In this document: in pieces, positions 34,618 to 43,826 of the stretch
Layout: the number at the start of each line of letters is the position of its first letter
Position numbering within the stretch: position 1 is the stretch's first letter
Assembly (NCBI GenBank): GCA_002424545.1
Contig: DIKL01000123.1
Coordinates: forward strand, 20,547-81,875
Direction of reading: 5' to 3'
Length of the DNA: 61,329 bases
Source of the DNA: Syntrophaceae bacterium UBA5619
GTDB lineage: Bacteria; Desulfobacterota; Syntrophia; Syntrophales; UBA5619
Program-made: the position numbers and the translations under genes
The notes under the pieces: model-generated
Told to the model about the DNA's origin: nothing
Seen by the model: the letters and a program-made list of their open reading frames with translations, nothing else
Databases searched by the model: none

Positions 34618-35733
34618 ATGGACAACGGGAAAGACCGTTCGAACGATGAGAGGTTCATGCGCCGCGCGCTTGCGCTGGCACGGAAAGGGGAAGGAGCGGT
34701 CAGCCCGAATCCGCTGGTCGGCGCCGTGATCGTCCGGGAAGGCAGAATCATCGGCGAGGGCTTCCACCGCTGCTGCGGGGAAAACCACGCCGAGATCAAC
34801 GCCATCCGGGACGCGACGGAAAATGTCGCCGGGGCGACCTTCTACGTCACGCTGGAGCCGTGCAGCCATCACGGCCGCACCCCCCCCTGCGTGGAAGCCC
34901 TGATCGCCTGCCGTCCCGGGCGCGTGGTCATCGGCGCCGTCGATCCCAATCCGCTCGTTGCTGGGAAGGGAATTGTCGCGCTCAGACAAAGCGGCATCGA
35001 AACGGAGGTCGGGGTCCTGGACGCAGCCTGCCGGGAGATCAACCGGTTTTTTTTCAAATTCATCCAAACGGGGATCCCGTATGTCACCCTCAAATTCGCC
35101 CAGACCCTGGACGGTCGAATCGCGACCGTTACGGGCCATGCGCGCTGGCTCAGCTCACCCCCGTCGCTCCGTTTGGCCCATCGACTGCGGGCGGTCCATG
35201 ACGCGATCCTCGTCGGCTCGGGGACGATCCTCGCCGACGATCCGGCGCTCACCTGCCGTCTGGTCCGCGGTCGGGATCCCATCCGGATCGTCCTGGATTC
35301 CGGGCTTCGCCTTTCTTCGGATGCAAAGGTCTTTTCGGACGGGAAGCGGACGATCGTGGCCTCGACCGGCCGCGCATCGGCGGACCGGCGGCGTCTTCTC
35401 GAAAAGAAGGGCGTCGAAGTATTGAAGATCGGCGAGGACCCGGAGGGACGGATCGACCTGCGAAAACTGCTGCTCACGCTCGGGAAACGGGACATTTCCT
35501 CCCTGCTGGTCGAAGGGGGCGCCTCCGTAGCCACGACGTTTCTGAAAGAAAACCTCGTCGATCGTCTACTGGTCATCCTGACGCCGAAGATCGTCGGCAA
35601 CGGGGTCAATGCGATCGACGACCTCGGCATTCGGCGGATGGACGACGCGCTCGGTTTTTCGTTTCAACGAATCACCCGCCTGGGCGATGACCTCGTCCTC
35701 GATGTCCGGAAGCGCATCGATGGGGAGAATTGA
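34618..35733 (+). CDS. ribD: Bifunctional riboflavin biosynthesis deaminase/reductase RibD
   Basis: A 371-residue two-domain enzyme. The N-terminal deaminase has HAEINAI and EPCSHHGRTPPC as the zinc site. The C-terminal reductase has TLKFAQTLDGRIAT, GSGTILADDP and LLVEGGASVATTFL. It converts the pyrimidine product of GTP cyclohydrolase II to the ribitylamino-uracil phosphate precursor. I chose ATG 34618 since GGAG lies 9 bases before it; a TTG at 34603 is less likely. No FMN riboswitch or other rib genes lie beside it. Confidence 0.95.
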   Translation: MDNGKDRSNDERFMRRALALARKGEGAVSPNPLVGAVIVREGRIIGEGFHRCCGENHAEINAIRDATENVAGATFYVTLEPCSHHGRTPPCVEALIACRPGRVVIGAVDPNPLVAGKGIVALRQSGIETEVGVLDAACREINRFFFKFIQTGIPYVTLKFAQTLDGRIATVTGHARWLSSPPSLRLAHRLRAVHDAILVGSGTILADDPALTCRLVRGRDPIRIVLDSGLRLSSDAKVFSDGKRTIVASTGRASADRRRLLEKKGVEVLKIGEDPEGRIDLRKLLLTLGKRDISSLLVEGGASVATTFLKENLVDRLLVILTPKIVGNGVNAIDDLGIRRMDDALGFSFQRITRLGDDLVLDVRKRIDGEN

Positions 35734-35765
35734 CGGAACCGGTCTTTAAATCGGTCCCCATGGAT

Positions 35766-37367
35766 TCATCGATTGAGAACGCACTCCGCCGCCCGGATCC
35801 CGTCGAGGGCGGAGCTGATGATCCCGCCGGCGTACCCGGCCCCCTCGCCGCAGGGAAAGAGCCCCTCCGTATGGACTCCCTGCCCCCCTTCATTCCGGAG
35901 AACCCGGACCGGCGAGGAGGTCCTCGTCTCCACGCCGAGCAGAATCGCCTCTTCGGTTATAAATCCCGGCATCTTCCGCTCGAATTGCGCGAATCCCTCT
36001 TTCAGGGCCGCGGCAACGAACGGGGGAAGCGCATCCCGCAGGTCCGCCTCCTTGACGCCGGGGAGAAAGCTGCACTTCCCGACCGGCAACGGATCCCTCG
36101 CCGACATAAAATCGGTCAGACGCTGCGCCGGAGCGCTGTAATCGGAGCCTCCCGCCAGAAAGGCCATCCTCTCCCAGTGCCGGCGGAAAGCCAGACCGGC
36201 AAGCGGTCCCTCGCCGCCCAGATCTCCGGTTGCGACATTGACCACGATCGCGCTGTTTGCGTAGGGGCTGTCGCGCCGACAGCGGCTCATCCCGTTCGTG
36301 ATCACGCCGCCCGCCTTGGCGCTGCATCCGATCACCGATCCGCCGGGACACATGCAAAAGGAATAGACGGAACGGTTCAGCCCCGCGATCTTCGCCGTGA
36401 GAAAATAATCGGCCGGCGGAAGGTCGGGATGGCCTTCCCATCGTCCATACTGAATCCGGTTGATGACCCGCTGGGGATGTTCGACGCGGACGCCGACGGC
36501 AAAGGGTTTTGACGTCAATGCGACCCCCCGCTCCGCCAGCTTTCCGTAGACGTCGTCGGCGGACTGGCCGGTCGCCAAAATCAGGCGGTCCGTCCGGATC
36601 TCTTCCGAATCGTTGACGACCGCGCCGACCATCCGGCCCTGATGGATCAGCCAATCCGTGACCCGCGCCCCGAAACGGACCTCGCAACCCATCTCGATCA
36701 ACTTTTTTCGGAGATTCACCACGACCGCCCGGAGGCGGTCCGTACCGATGTGCGGGCGGGCGTCCGAGAGGATATCGGCCGACGCCCCCATGTCGGCGAA
36801 AACCCGTTTCACCCAGGCGGTGTAAGGGTTCTTCACCCGTGTCGTCAATTTGCCGTCGGAGAAGGTCCCCGCGCCGCCCTCCCCGAAATGGACATGACTC
36901 TCCGGATTCAGGATCCCCCTCTCCCAGAAGTCGCGAACGTCATGGAGACGCTCCGGGACGGCTCGCCCCCGTTCGAGCAGCAGCGCGGGCACGCCATTCA
37001 TCGCCAGGGTCAGCGCGGCAAACAGGCCCGCCGGTCCGCATCCGACCACGACCGGTCTCCGACCGAAAACAACGGATCGGACCATCGGTCCCGGGGGCTC
37101 CTGCACGGAATCGGTCGCCTCCTTCACGCTCACCCCCGCCGCCTCCCGATCCGGAGCGACCTTCCAAATAACGCCGTCGGCCAGCCGAACGAGCAGATGA
37201 AGCACAAAACGGGGAGGGCGGGAACGCCGCGCGTCGATCGATCGCCGGAGCACCCGGAGATCGGAAATCGCATCCGGGGAAAGACCCATGAATGAGGCGA
37301 CCCGAGCGGGGAGAAGATTTTCCCGCTCGCCGAGCGCGAGGGTCAAGCCGTTGATCTTCAAGTCCAT
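35766..37367 (-). CDS. FAD-dependent dehydrogenase of the COG2509 type
   Basis: A 533-residue flavoprotein: about 105 residues of N-terminal domain (a ferredoxin-like fold with RRSIDARRSRPPRFVL), then VVVGCGPAGLFAALTLA for FAD, HVHFGEGGAGTFSDGKLTTR, FCMCPGGSVIGC and a C-terminal CGEGAGYAGGIISSALDG. Members are widespread, but their substrate is not established. It converges with ribD (33 bases) and diverges from the NusG-like gene. Confidence 0.85.
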   Translation of the reverse strand: MDLKINGLTLALGERENLLPARVASFMGLSPDAISDLRVLRRSIDARRSRPPRFVLHLLVRLADGVIWKVAPDREAAGVSVKEATDSVQEPPGPMVRSVVFGRRPVVVGCGPAGLFAALTLAMNGVPALLLERGRAVPERLHDVRDFWERGILNPESHVHFGEGGAGTFSDGKLTTRVKNPYTAWVKRVFADMGASADILSDARPHIGTDRLRAVVVNLRKKLIEMGCEVRFGARVTDWLIHQGRMVGAVVNDSEEIRTDRLILATGQSADDVYGKLAERGVALTSKPFAVGVRVEHPQRVINRIQYGRWEGHPDLPPADYFLTAKIAGLNRSVYSFCMCPGGSVIGCSAKAGGVITNGMSRCRRDSPYANSAIVVNVATGDLGGEGPLAGLAFRRHWERMAFLAGGSDYSAPAQRLTDFMSARDPLPVGKCSFLPGVKEADLRDALPPFVAAALKEGFAQFERKMPGFITEEAILLGVETRTSSPVRVLRNEGGQGVHTEGLFPCGEGAGYAGGIISSALDGIRAAECVLNR

Positions 37368-37469
37368 TGCGTTTTATCCATTGAAAAATGACAACCCTTG
37401 GTATAGAGAGCACCCGACCGTGCGGATCAGGCGGATGTTTCTTCCGGCCTCCCGCCGAAAGGGGATTCG

Positions 37470-37973
37470 ATGTCCTGGTATGCCGTCCATACCAAAAGCC
37501 GTCACGAAGATCGGGCCTGTCTCGGTCTTCTTCAGAAGTCCTTCGTCGCCTTTCTACCGAAGATCGAGGTCTGGAGCAAGCGGAAAGACCGGCGAAAGAA
37601 AATCATGATCCCCATGTTTCCGGGATATCTCTTCGTCGAACTTCCCACCTTGACCAACGAGATCAAGGTGGATGTTCTCAAGACCTTCGGCGTCGTCCGC
37701 ATCCTCGGAAAACCGACGGGTTCGCAACCCATTCCGGTCCCCGATGAAAAGATCGACGCGATCCGGCGCATCGTCGATTCGAAGGTGGAGGTGCAACAGT
37801 TCCAGTATCCGAAGGTCGGAGAACCGGCCCGGATCATCGACGGCCCCTTCAAGGGAATCGAGGGTACGGTCCTGAAAACGGACTATGAACGGGAACTCTT
37901 CGTGGTCTCGATCGAGCTTCTCCAGCGTTCCGTCGCGATCAAGTTGGAAGGATTCCAGATCTCGCGGCTCTGA
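37470..37973 (+). CDS. NusG-like/RfaH-like transcription antitermination factor
   Basis: A 167-residue NusG paralogue: NGN domain starting MSWYAVHTKSRHEDRA with IPMFPGYLFVEL and RILG, then a KOW domain GEPARIIDGPFKGIEGTVLKTD. Specialised paralogues (RfaH, UpxY, LoaP) suppress pausing and Rho termination in chosen long operons, usually surface polysaccharide. Here both neighbours face the other way, so it is monocistronic and its target operon is not in view. It is distinct from housekeeping NusG, which is normally beside secE and rplK. Confidence 0.85.
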   Translation: MSWYAVHTKSRHEDRACLGLLQKSFVAFLPKIEVWSKRKDRRKKIMIPMFPGYLFVELPTLTNEIKVDVLKTFGVVRILGKPTGSQPIPVPDEKIDAIRRIVDSKVEVQQFQYPKVGEPARIIDGPFKGIEGTVLKTDYERELFVVSIELLQRSVAIKLEGFQISRL

Positions 37974-37976
37974 CGC

Positions 37977-38897
37977 TTATACGGCAACGCCATAATGGTT
38001 TTGAAGAAAACCGATGTTTTTCCGGGCGTTGTCATACTTCACCTTTCCATAACGGTAATAATCGAAGTCGATGGCGGAGATGTTCAACTGAATCAGGCTC
38101 CAGAGAAACCAGTACATGTCCGGGAATGGTTTAAAGAGATCGGTCATGTACCGATGATGGTCCGTATCCTTGCCCTCCCAATAGAGGGAAAGGAGCCTCG
38201 TTTCCAGCGGCCTGGGGATCAGGATCTCCTGGAACATGTCGGCCAGATCGTAATGAGCGGGCGCCATTCCTCCGTACTCCCAGTCAATCAGACACATGGA
38301 CGCCCGGCATCCATCACTGCCCCCGGTCAGGATAAAATTGTCCGCAAGAAGGTCGTTGTGGCAAGGCACGTATTGGGAATGGGGGACGGCGGCGATCTCA
38401 TCGATCTTTTCCAGCGTGAGAATCGTTCCCGGAATCTCAAACTCCGGATAGCGGAGATTCATTCCCCTCAGGATTTCGTATAGACGCCTCACTTCGCTGA
38501 GGGGATCAAACAGCCGGGGAAGCCTGACCCCGCTTTTGTGAATCGTGCGAATGGGGGTGATGATTTTTTCCCAAAGGTCCTCTCTCAGGAAGTCCTCGTT
38601 TTTCAGCGCGGATCCCGGGATGAATGTAACCACCGTAGCGCCCTGCTCCGGAAGATACCGGATCAATCCGGGAGTGATCCCCAAGTCGCCCAACCGCCGG
38701 AGGTTCTCCATCTCCGCGTCGCGGTCGATGAAAAGTTCCGTCTTTTGTCCGTAAAAGCGAAATACATAGTCCCCGCCGCCGGAGGATTTGACCCGGTAAA
38801 GCCGGTTGGTGATGCCTCCCTTGAGATCACTGACATCCAGGATCTGACCTTTCAGTTCGGGCATCAATCGGATGAAATCGTCATGGTTGCATTCCAT
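37977..38897 (-). CDS. Choline/ethanolamine kinase-like phosphotransferase (LicA-like)
   Basis: A 306-residue aminoglycoside phosphotransferase/choline kinase-fold protein: GGITNRLYRVKS nucleotide loop, the catalytic Brenner motif CHNDLLADNF and the metal-binding LIDWEYGG. It would phosphorylate choline, ethanolamine or a sugar. AAGGCGG about 10 bases before ATG 38897 supports the start. It stops 3 bases from the convergent NusG-like gene. LicA-type kinases often feed phosphocholine decoration of surface glycans. Confidence 0.82.
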   Translation of the reverse strand: MECNHDDFIRLMPELKGQILDVSDLKGGITNRLYRVKSSGGGDYVFRFYGQKTELFIDRDAEMENLRRLGDLGITPGLIRYLPEQGATVVTFIPGSALKNEDFLREDLWEKIITPIRTIHKSGVRLPRLFDPLSEVRRLYEILRGMNLRYPEFEIPGTILTLEKIDEIAAVPHSQYVPCHNDLLADNFILTGGSDGCRASMCLIDWEYGGMAPAHYDLADMFQEILIPRPLETRLLSLYWEGKDTDHHRYMTDLFKPFPDMYWFLWSLIQLNISAIDFDYYRYGKVKYDNARKNIGFLQNHYGVAV

Positions 38898-39149
38898 GGG
38901 CAACACACCGCCTTTTGATTTTGACTCCCTCCTACCACGCTTCCGAAACAAGGGCAAATCGACAATGTTGACCCCGGGGGTCTCCCCTGTTTTTGATTTT
39001 CATCTTGACTTTCTTTCGGATATGCGTAAGAGGACTGCATTATTCCTGAATAGTCCGGAACGGGAGCCCGCGGCCGGGGGTGAAGGAAAATCGCAGAGGC
39101 GCGGAATGTTCCCGGCACGGGAAAATCCATCGCACAGGAGACGAAGCAC

Positions 39150-39359
39150 TTGAAGGGACATATCGTTATCGACAGCGAACTTTGCAAGGAATGCCATCTT
39201 TGCATTCACGCCTGTAAAAAGGGCCTGATCGTTCCCTCCCACGAATACAATTCCCGGGGGTACCGTCCGGTCCGTTTCAAGGAGGGAGAGGAATGTACGG
39301 GGTGCGCCCTGTGCGCGACCGCCTGTCCGGATATCGCCATCGAGGTTTACCGTGAATAA
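39150..39359 (+). CDS. 2-oxoacid:ferredoxin oxidoreductase delta subunit (2[4Fe-4S] ferredoxin)
   Basis: A 69-residue bacterial-type ferredoxin with two cysteine sets: CKECHLCIHAC and CTGCALCATACP. The first set has Lys after its last Cys in place of the usual Pro. It begins with TTG; AGGAG lies about 9 bases upstream and no in-frame ATG gives both clusters. It overlaps the alpha subunit gene by 8 bases. It passes electrons from the oxidoreductase to free ferredoxin. Confidence 0.9.
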   Translation: MKGHIVIDSELCKECHLCIHACKKGLIVPSHEYNSRGYRPVRFKEGEECTGCALCATACPDIAIEVYRE

Positions 39360-40431
39360 AGTACTGATGCAGGGCAACAAGATTATCGGGGAAGCCGCCG
39401 TCCGGGCGGGATGCCGTTTTTATGCCGGTTATCCGATCACCCCGCAGAACGAAATCCCGGAGTACATGTCGGAGCGTCTGCGACAGGTGGAAGGCGGGGT
39501 CTTCGTCCAGTCGGAAAGCGAGATCGCGGCCATTCACATGGTGGTCGGGGCCAGCGCCGCCGGCGCCCGATCCATGACCTCCTCTTCCAGTCCGGGAATC
39601 TCGCTCAAACAGGAAGGGATCTCCTCGTTGGCCGCCTGTGAACTTCCCGCCGTGATCGTCAACATGATGCGGGGCGGTCCGGGTCTCGGCAACATCTGTC
39701 CCTCCCAGGGGGACTACTTCCAGGCCACGCGCGGCGGCGGCCACGGGGACTATCGCGTCATCGTTCTCGGACCCGATTCGGCTCAGGAACTGGCCGATCT
39801 GACGATGGACGCGTTCGACCTCGCCGACCGGTACCGAACGCCGGTCATGATCCTGGCCGACGGCATGATGGGACAGATGATGGAGCCGGTGGTCTTCAAG
39901 GAACCAAAACCGCGGGATTATCCGGAAAACTTCGTCATGAAAGGCGCCGGCTCGGGCAAGAGCAAGATCATCCGGGGCCTCATCCTCGATCCGCTGGAGA
40001 TGGAGGAGCACAACTGGACGCTGCAACGAAAATACCAGGTGATTGCCCAGCGGGAGACGCGCCACGAACTCTACAAGACCGAAGACGCGGAGATGATCAT
40101 CGTCGCCTACGGAACGGCCGCCCGGATCGCCGAGGGCGCAATCAAGCGTCTGCGCGAGACCGGGCTGCGGGTCGGACTCTTCCGTCCCATCACGCTCTGG
40201 CCCTTCCCGACGAACGAGCTCCGGGACCTCGCGAAAAAGATCCAGGACTTTCTGGTGTTCGAGATGAGCGCCGGCCAGATGGTGGAGGATGTTCGTCTCG
40301 CCATCCAGGGGAAAGCCCGGATCGGCTTTCACGGCCGTCCCGGAGGCGTGGTGCCGACCCCCGTGGAGCTGGCCAACGTCGTCATGCGGCACTACGACCC
40401 GAAGGAAGGGATCATCGACCCGCTGGCGTAG
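39352..40431 (+). CDS. 2-oxoacid:ferredoxin oxidoreductase alpha subunit
   Basis: A 359-residue subunit beginning with GTG: QGNKIIGEAAVRAGCRFYAGYPITPQNEI, SESEIAAIHMVVGASAAGAR, TSSSSPGISLKQEG, the standard KorA/VorB pyrimidine-domain sequence. It binds the pyrimidine side of ThDP and CoA. Together with beta, gamma and delta it oxidatively decarboxylates a 2-oxo acid to acyl-CoA. The order delta-alpha-beta-gamma suits VOR/KGOR-type enzymes; I cannot tell branched-chain from 2-oxoglutarate specificity. Confidence 0.92.
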   Translation: MNKVLMQGNKIIGEAAVRAGCRFYAGYPITPQNEIPEYMSERLRQVEGGVFVQSESEIAAIHMVVGASAAGARSMTSSSSPGISLKQEGISSLAACELPAVIVNMMRGGPGLGNICPSQGDYFQATRGGGHGDYRVIVLGPDSAQELADLTMDAFDLADRYRTPVMILADGMMGQMMEPVVFKEPKPRDYPENFVMKGAGSGKSKIIRGLILDPLEMEEHNWTLQRKYQVIAQRETRHELYKTEDAEMIIVAYGTAARIAEGAIKRLRETGLRVGLFRPITLWPFPTNELRDLAKKIQDFLVFEMSAGQMVEDVRLAIQGKARIGFHGRPGGVVPTPVELANVVMRHYDPKEGIIDPLA

Positions 40432-40483
40432 CCCGTGCGCTAGGACAAAACGATCTTGATGGACTGAAAGAGCAAGGGATGGA

Positions 40484-41266
40484 ATGATGAAAAAGGTTTT
40501 CGGCAGACCCAAAAGCATGAAGAGCAACATCTTTCACTACTGCGCGGGATGCGGCCATAGCCTCGCCCACCGGCTGATCGCCGAGGTGATCGATGAGCTG
40601 GATATCCGCGGCATCACGATCGGGGTCCCGCCGGCGGGATGCGCCGTTCTCGCCTACAACTACTTTGACGTCGACATGATCGAAGCGCAGCACGGACGGG
40701 GACCGGCCACCGCGACCGGAATCAAGCGGGCGTTGCCGGACCGCATCGTCTTTTCCTACCAGGGGGACGGCGACCTGGCCGCGATCGGCATCGCCGAGAG
40801 TTTCCATGCGGCGAACCGGGGGGAAAACATCACCGTCATTTTCATGAACAACGCCGTGTACGGCATGACCGGCGGCCAGATGGCCCCGACCTCCATGCTG
40901 GGACAGAAGACGACAACCTCGCCCGCGGGAAGACAGAACGCTCTGGACGGCTACCCGATCCAAATCTCCGAGATCTTCGCGCAGCTTCCCGGAACGGCCT
41001 ACATCGAACGATGCACGGTCAACTCCCCGGCCAGCATTCTCAAAGCGAAAAAGGCGATCCGCAAGGCCTTCCAGTATCAGATCGACGGCCTCGGTTTTTC
41101 CATGATCGAGATTCTCTCCCCCTGTCCGACAAACTGGAAGATGACGCCGATCGATTCCTGCCGCTGGATCGACGAGGTGATGACCAAGCAGTTCCCCCTG
41201 GGCGTCATCAAGGACGTTCCGGCGGAGGCGGCAAAGGCGCGGAAGGAGGGGGGACAAAAACCATGA
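40484..41266 (+). CDS. 2-oxoacid:ferredoxin oxidoreductase beta subunit
   Basis: A 260-residue ThDP-binding subunit: HYCAGCGHSLAHRLIAEV, ATGIKRALPDRIVFSYQGDGDLAAIG and the Asn of MNNAVYGMTGGQMAPTS, plus SPCPTNWKMTP. Cys residues of CAGCGH may ligate the cluster present in related PFORs. The gene starts 52 bases after alpha, and its stop overlaps the gamma ATG by ATGA. Confidence 0.92.
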   Translation: MMKKVFGRPKSMKSNIFHYCAGCGHSLAHRLIAEVIDELDIRGITIGVPPAGCAVLAYNYFDVDMIEAQHGRGPATATGIKRALPDRIVFSYQGDGDLAAIGIAESFHAANRGENITVIFMNNAVYGMTGGQMAPTSMLGQKTTTSPAGRQNALDGYPIQISEIFAQLPGTAYIERCTVNSPASILKAKKAIRKAFQYQIDGLGFSMIEILSPCPTNWKMTPIDSCRWIDEVMTKQFPLGVIKDVPAEAAKARKEGGQKP

Positions 41267-41799
41267 TGGTCAAAACGATTTTTTCCGGTTTCGGCGGTCA
41301 GGGGGTGCTGATGATGGGATACACCCTGGCCCACGGCGCGATGAGCGCCGGTTATCAAGTCACATACCTCCCCGCCTACGGTGCGGAGGTCCGGGGCGGC
41401 ACGGCCAACTGCACGGTCGCCGTGTCGGACGACGAGATCGCCTCTCCGATCGCCTCCAAGCCGGACAATATCGTCGTGCTGAACACCCCTTCGCTCTACA
41501 GCTTCCAGAACCGCGTGGCCCCGGAAGGAGCGCTTTTCCTCAATTCCTCGATCGTCGCCGTCAAACCGTCGCGGCATGACGTCCGGATTTTCAAAATCCC
41601 CTCCTCGGAAATCGCCGAGCAGTTGGGAAACCCGCGAACGGCCAACACGGTGATGATGGGCGCTTTCCTGAAGGTGACCGGTCTGGTGCCGTCCGACATC
41701 TATCTGAGCAGCATGGAGGCGGTCATGGGAAGCAAGAAGAAATCGGTCATCGAGATCAATCGCAAGGCCTTCACGGCCGGGTACGAATTCCTGAAATAA
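41263..41799 (+). CDS. 2-oxoacid:ferredoxin oxidoreductase gamma subunit
   Basis: A 178-residue subunit: FSGFGGQGVLMMGYTLA and YLPAYGAEVRGGTANCTVAVSDDEIASP are the gamma-family hallmarks. The start at 41263 is set by overlap with the beta stop; upstream in-frame sequence is antisense-like and out of family. It completes the enzyme complex and is followed 45 bases later by an ACT protein gene. Confidence 0.92.
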   Translation: MMVKTIFSGFGGQGVLMMGYTLAHGAMSAGYQVTYLPAYGAEVRGGTANCTVAVSDDEIASPIASKPDNIVVLNTPSLYSFQNRVAPEGALFLNSSIVAVKPSRHDVRIFKIPSSEIAEQLGNPRTANTVMMGAFLKVTGLVPSDIYLSSMEAVMGSKKKSVIEINRKAFTAGYEFLK

Positions 41800-41844
41800 A
41801 CGGATCTTTCGCGGCAATGATCCGCTGGGAGGAGTCAAGCAAAC

Positions 41845-42273
41845 ATGCCAGTCAAACAAATCTCCGTCCTGCTGGGCAACATCCCGGGAACGCTTTCCCG
41901 GCTGACGAACATCCTCGACAAGGAGGACATCACGGCCAAGGCCCTGCTTGCCGCCAGCGCGGCGGAAAACAGCACGGTGCGGATGGTGGTCAATGATCCG
42001 GAGAGGGCGGCGGCCATTCTGGAGAGCTTCGGTTTTGATTACGAGGTCACCCCGGTTCTCGCCGCCGAGGTGCCGCTTCATTCAGGCGGAATGAATGCCA
42101 TCCTGAAACCGCTCACCAAGGCGGAGATCAATATCCTCTACCTCTACACGACGATCAACCGGATCGGCAAGGAGACGATCGTCATCCTCGGCACGGATAA
42201 ACTCGACGAGGCGCGGGAGGTCCTGCGGCGGAACTGGATTCATCTGATCGAGGAGGAGATCTATACCCTCTGA
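41845..42273 (+). CDS. Tandem ACT-domain protein
   Basis: A 142-residue protein with two ACT repeats: PVKQISVLLGNIPGTLSRLTNILDKEDI, then NILYLYTTINRIGKETIVILGTDKLDEA. ACT pairs bind amino acids as regulatory signals. Directly after an oxidoreductase for 2-oxo acids it may sense the corresponding amino acid. GGAGGAG about 10 bases before the ATG supports the start and strong translation. Confidence 0.87.
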   Translation: MPVKQISVLLGNIPGTLSRLTNILDKEDITAKALLAASAAENSTVRMVVNDPERAAAILESFGFDYEVTPVLAAEVPLHSGGMNAILKPLTKAEINILYLYTTINRIGKETIVILGTDKLDEAREVLRRNWIHLIEEEIYTL

Positions 42274-42287
42274 CAGGCTGTTGAAGG

Positions 42288-42737
42288 ATGGACTCCGGCG
42301 CCGCAAACCTCTTCCATGGCCCGAACAAGATGACCATTTCACAGGACAAGGAGAATGCGTTCCGGGAGCGGATGGAGCGTCTCGGCATCCGGGAGGAGGA
42401 GTTCCGCGAAACTTTCGTCCGCGCCTCCGGTCCCGGAGGCCAGAAGGTCAACAAGACCTCTTCCTGCGTCTTTCTTGTCCACCTGCCGACCGGTCTCTCC
42501 GTAAAATGCCAGCAGGAACGTTCCCAGACGCTGAACCGCTTTCTCGCCCGTCGCCTCCTCTTGGACCGGATCGAACGGCTCCGGACGGGACTCGTCAGCG
42601 CCGAGAAGGCCAGGATCGAAAAGATCCGGCGGCAGAAACGGCGGCGTTCCCGGCGGTCTCGGGAAAAGACCCTGGAAGCCAAGCATCTCCAGTCCGAAAA
42701 AAAATCCCTTCGAACCCGCGTCGTCCCGGAAGAATAA
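42288..42737 (+). CDS. Release-factor-like peptidyl-tRNA hydrolase (ArfB-like)
   Basis: Up to 149 residues with the catalytic GGQ in [19 protein letters not shown] and a basic C-terminal tail ([19 protein letters not shown]). It lacks the codon-recognition domain of RF1/RF2. ArfB-type proteins enter the empty mRNA channel with such a tail and free stalled ribosomes. The start may be ATG 42288 or ATG 42330 ([11 protein letters not shown]); the shorter form fits the family better. It follows the ACT gene by 14 bases. Confidence 0.85.
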   Translation: MDSGAANLFHGPNKMTISQDKENAFRERMERLGIREEEFRETFVRASGPGGQKVNKTSSCVFLVHLPTGLSVKCQQERSQTLNRFLARRLLLDRIERLRTGLVSAEKARIEKIRRQKRRRSRRSREKTLEAKHLQSEKKSLRTRVVPEE

Positions 42738-42883
42738 CCATCCTCAAAACCGCCCGGAGATCCGGAGTGCAGGATCGCTGTGAAGATCGCCAATGAGAAA
42801 TGAACCATGCCCCTCATTCCCGATTCTGATCCGCCGGATGATGCGGTATGGGGCGGAAACAACTTTCCCGGAAAGAGCGCTGC

Positions 42884-43738
42884 ATGAAAAAAAACATGAT
42901 CGAACTGCACGTCGCCGTGATCATTATGAGCGCGACGTCCCTCTTCGCGAAATTGATCCATCTGCCGCCGAAAGACATCATTGCGTTTCGTTGCCTGATC
43001 GCGGCGCTGGCCCTGTTCCTGTTCTGCCGCCTGACCCGAACGCGTCTGACGGTCGATCGCAAATCCGATTTGGGCTGGCTTATGCTGCTCGGTCTTCTCA
43101 TCGCCGTCCATTGGGTCACCTTTTTTACCGCCATCCAGATGGCGGGCGTCGCGGTCGGTCTTACAGCCTTCTTCAGTTTCACGATCATGACCGTCCTGAT
43201 GGAACCCTTTTTCTTCCATGAGCGGATGGACCGTCGCGATCTGGCGGTTGCGCTGATCGTCATCGTCGGCATCTATCTGGCCGTGCCCGGGGGAATCTCA
43301 GGGGGGCGGGTCGCCGTCGGGGCGGCCTTTGGCATCGGTTCCGCCTTCTTCTACGCACTGCGGAACATCCTCTACCGGAAACATCTGAGCCGCTACCCGT
43401 CGAGCGCAATGATGTTCTATCAAGTCGCCATCGCGGGCTTCGCGCTGCTTCCGTTTCTGACACCAGGCATCGATTTGCTTTTGGAAAACCGCTGGGTCTA
43501 CCTCATCCTTCTGGGTGTGATCTTCACCGCCGCCTCGCACACCCTCTTCGTCGGCAGCCTCCGCACGATCAGCGCTTCCAAAGCCGGACTGATCACTTCC
43601 CTGGAGCCGATTTACGGGATGATTTTTGCCGCGGCGATCCTCTCTGAAATTCCGGGAATACGCACGGTGGCCGGGGCCATGATCGTCGTGGGAGTGGCTG
43701 TCTACACCTCCATCCACGCCCACTGTACCGGGAAATAG
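42884..43738 (+). CDS. EamA/DMT family transporter
   Basis: A 284-residue membrane protein with about ten hydrophobic segments in two EamA halves: [16 protein letters not shown] and [14 protein letters not shown] in the first, [20 protein letters not shown] and [17 protein letters not shown] in the second. The family exports amino acids or other metabolites. ATG 42884 gives the usual short cytoplasmic N-terminus, with a moderate AAAGAG site. Substrate unknown. Confidence 0.88.
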   Translation: MKKNMIELHVAVIIMSATSLFAKLIHLPPKDIIAFRCLIAALALFLFCRLTRTRLTVDRKSDLGWLMLLGLLIAVHWVTFFTAIQMAGVAVGLTAFFSFTIMTVLMEPFFFHERMDRRDLAVALIVIVGIYLAVPGGISGGRVAVGAAFGIGSAFFYALRNILYRKHLSRYPSSAMMFYQVAIAGFALLPFLTPGIDLLLENRWVYLILLGVIFTAASHTLFVGSLRTISASKAGLITSLEPIYGMIFAAAILSEIPGIRTVAGAMIVVGVAVYTSIHAHCTGK

Positions 43739-43826
43739 CATCGGAACAGAGTGGAATACATTTGTCCTTTCTGGTACGATAGAAACCATCCCCGAGTGCG
43801 AACATCCTGAAGGGATGGAAGGAGGA

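Noticed and set aside
39005..39032. Promoter TTGACT-N16-TAAGAG ahead of the 2-oxoacid oxidoreductase genes
   Set aside because: The spacer is short and the -10 is poor (3 of 6). It would leave a leader of over 100 bases without other support.
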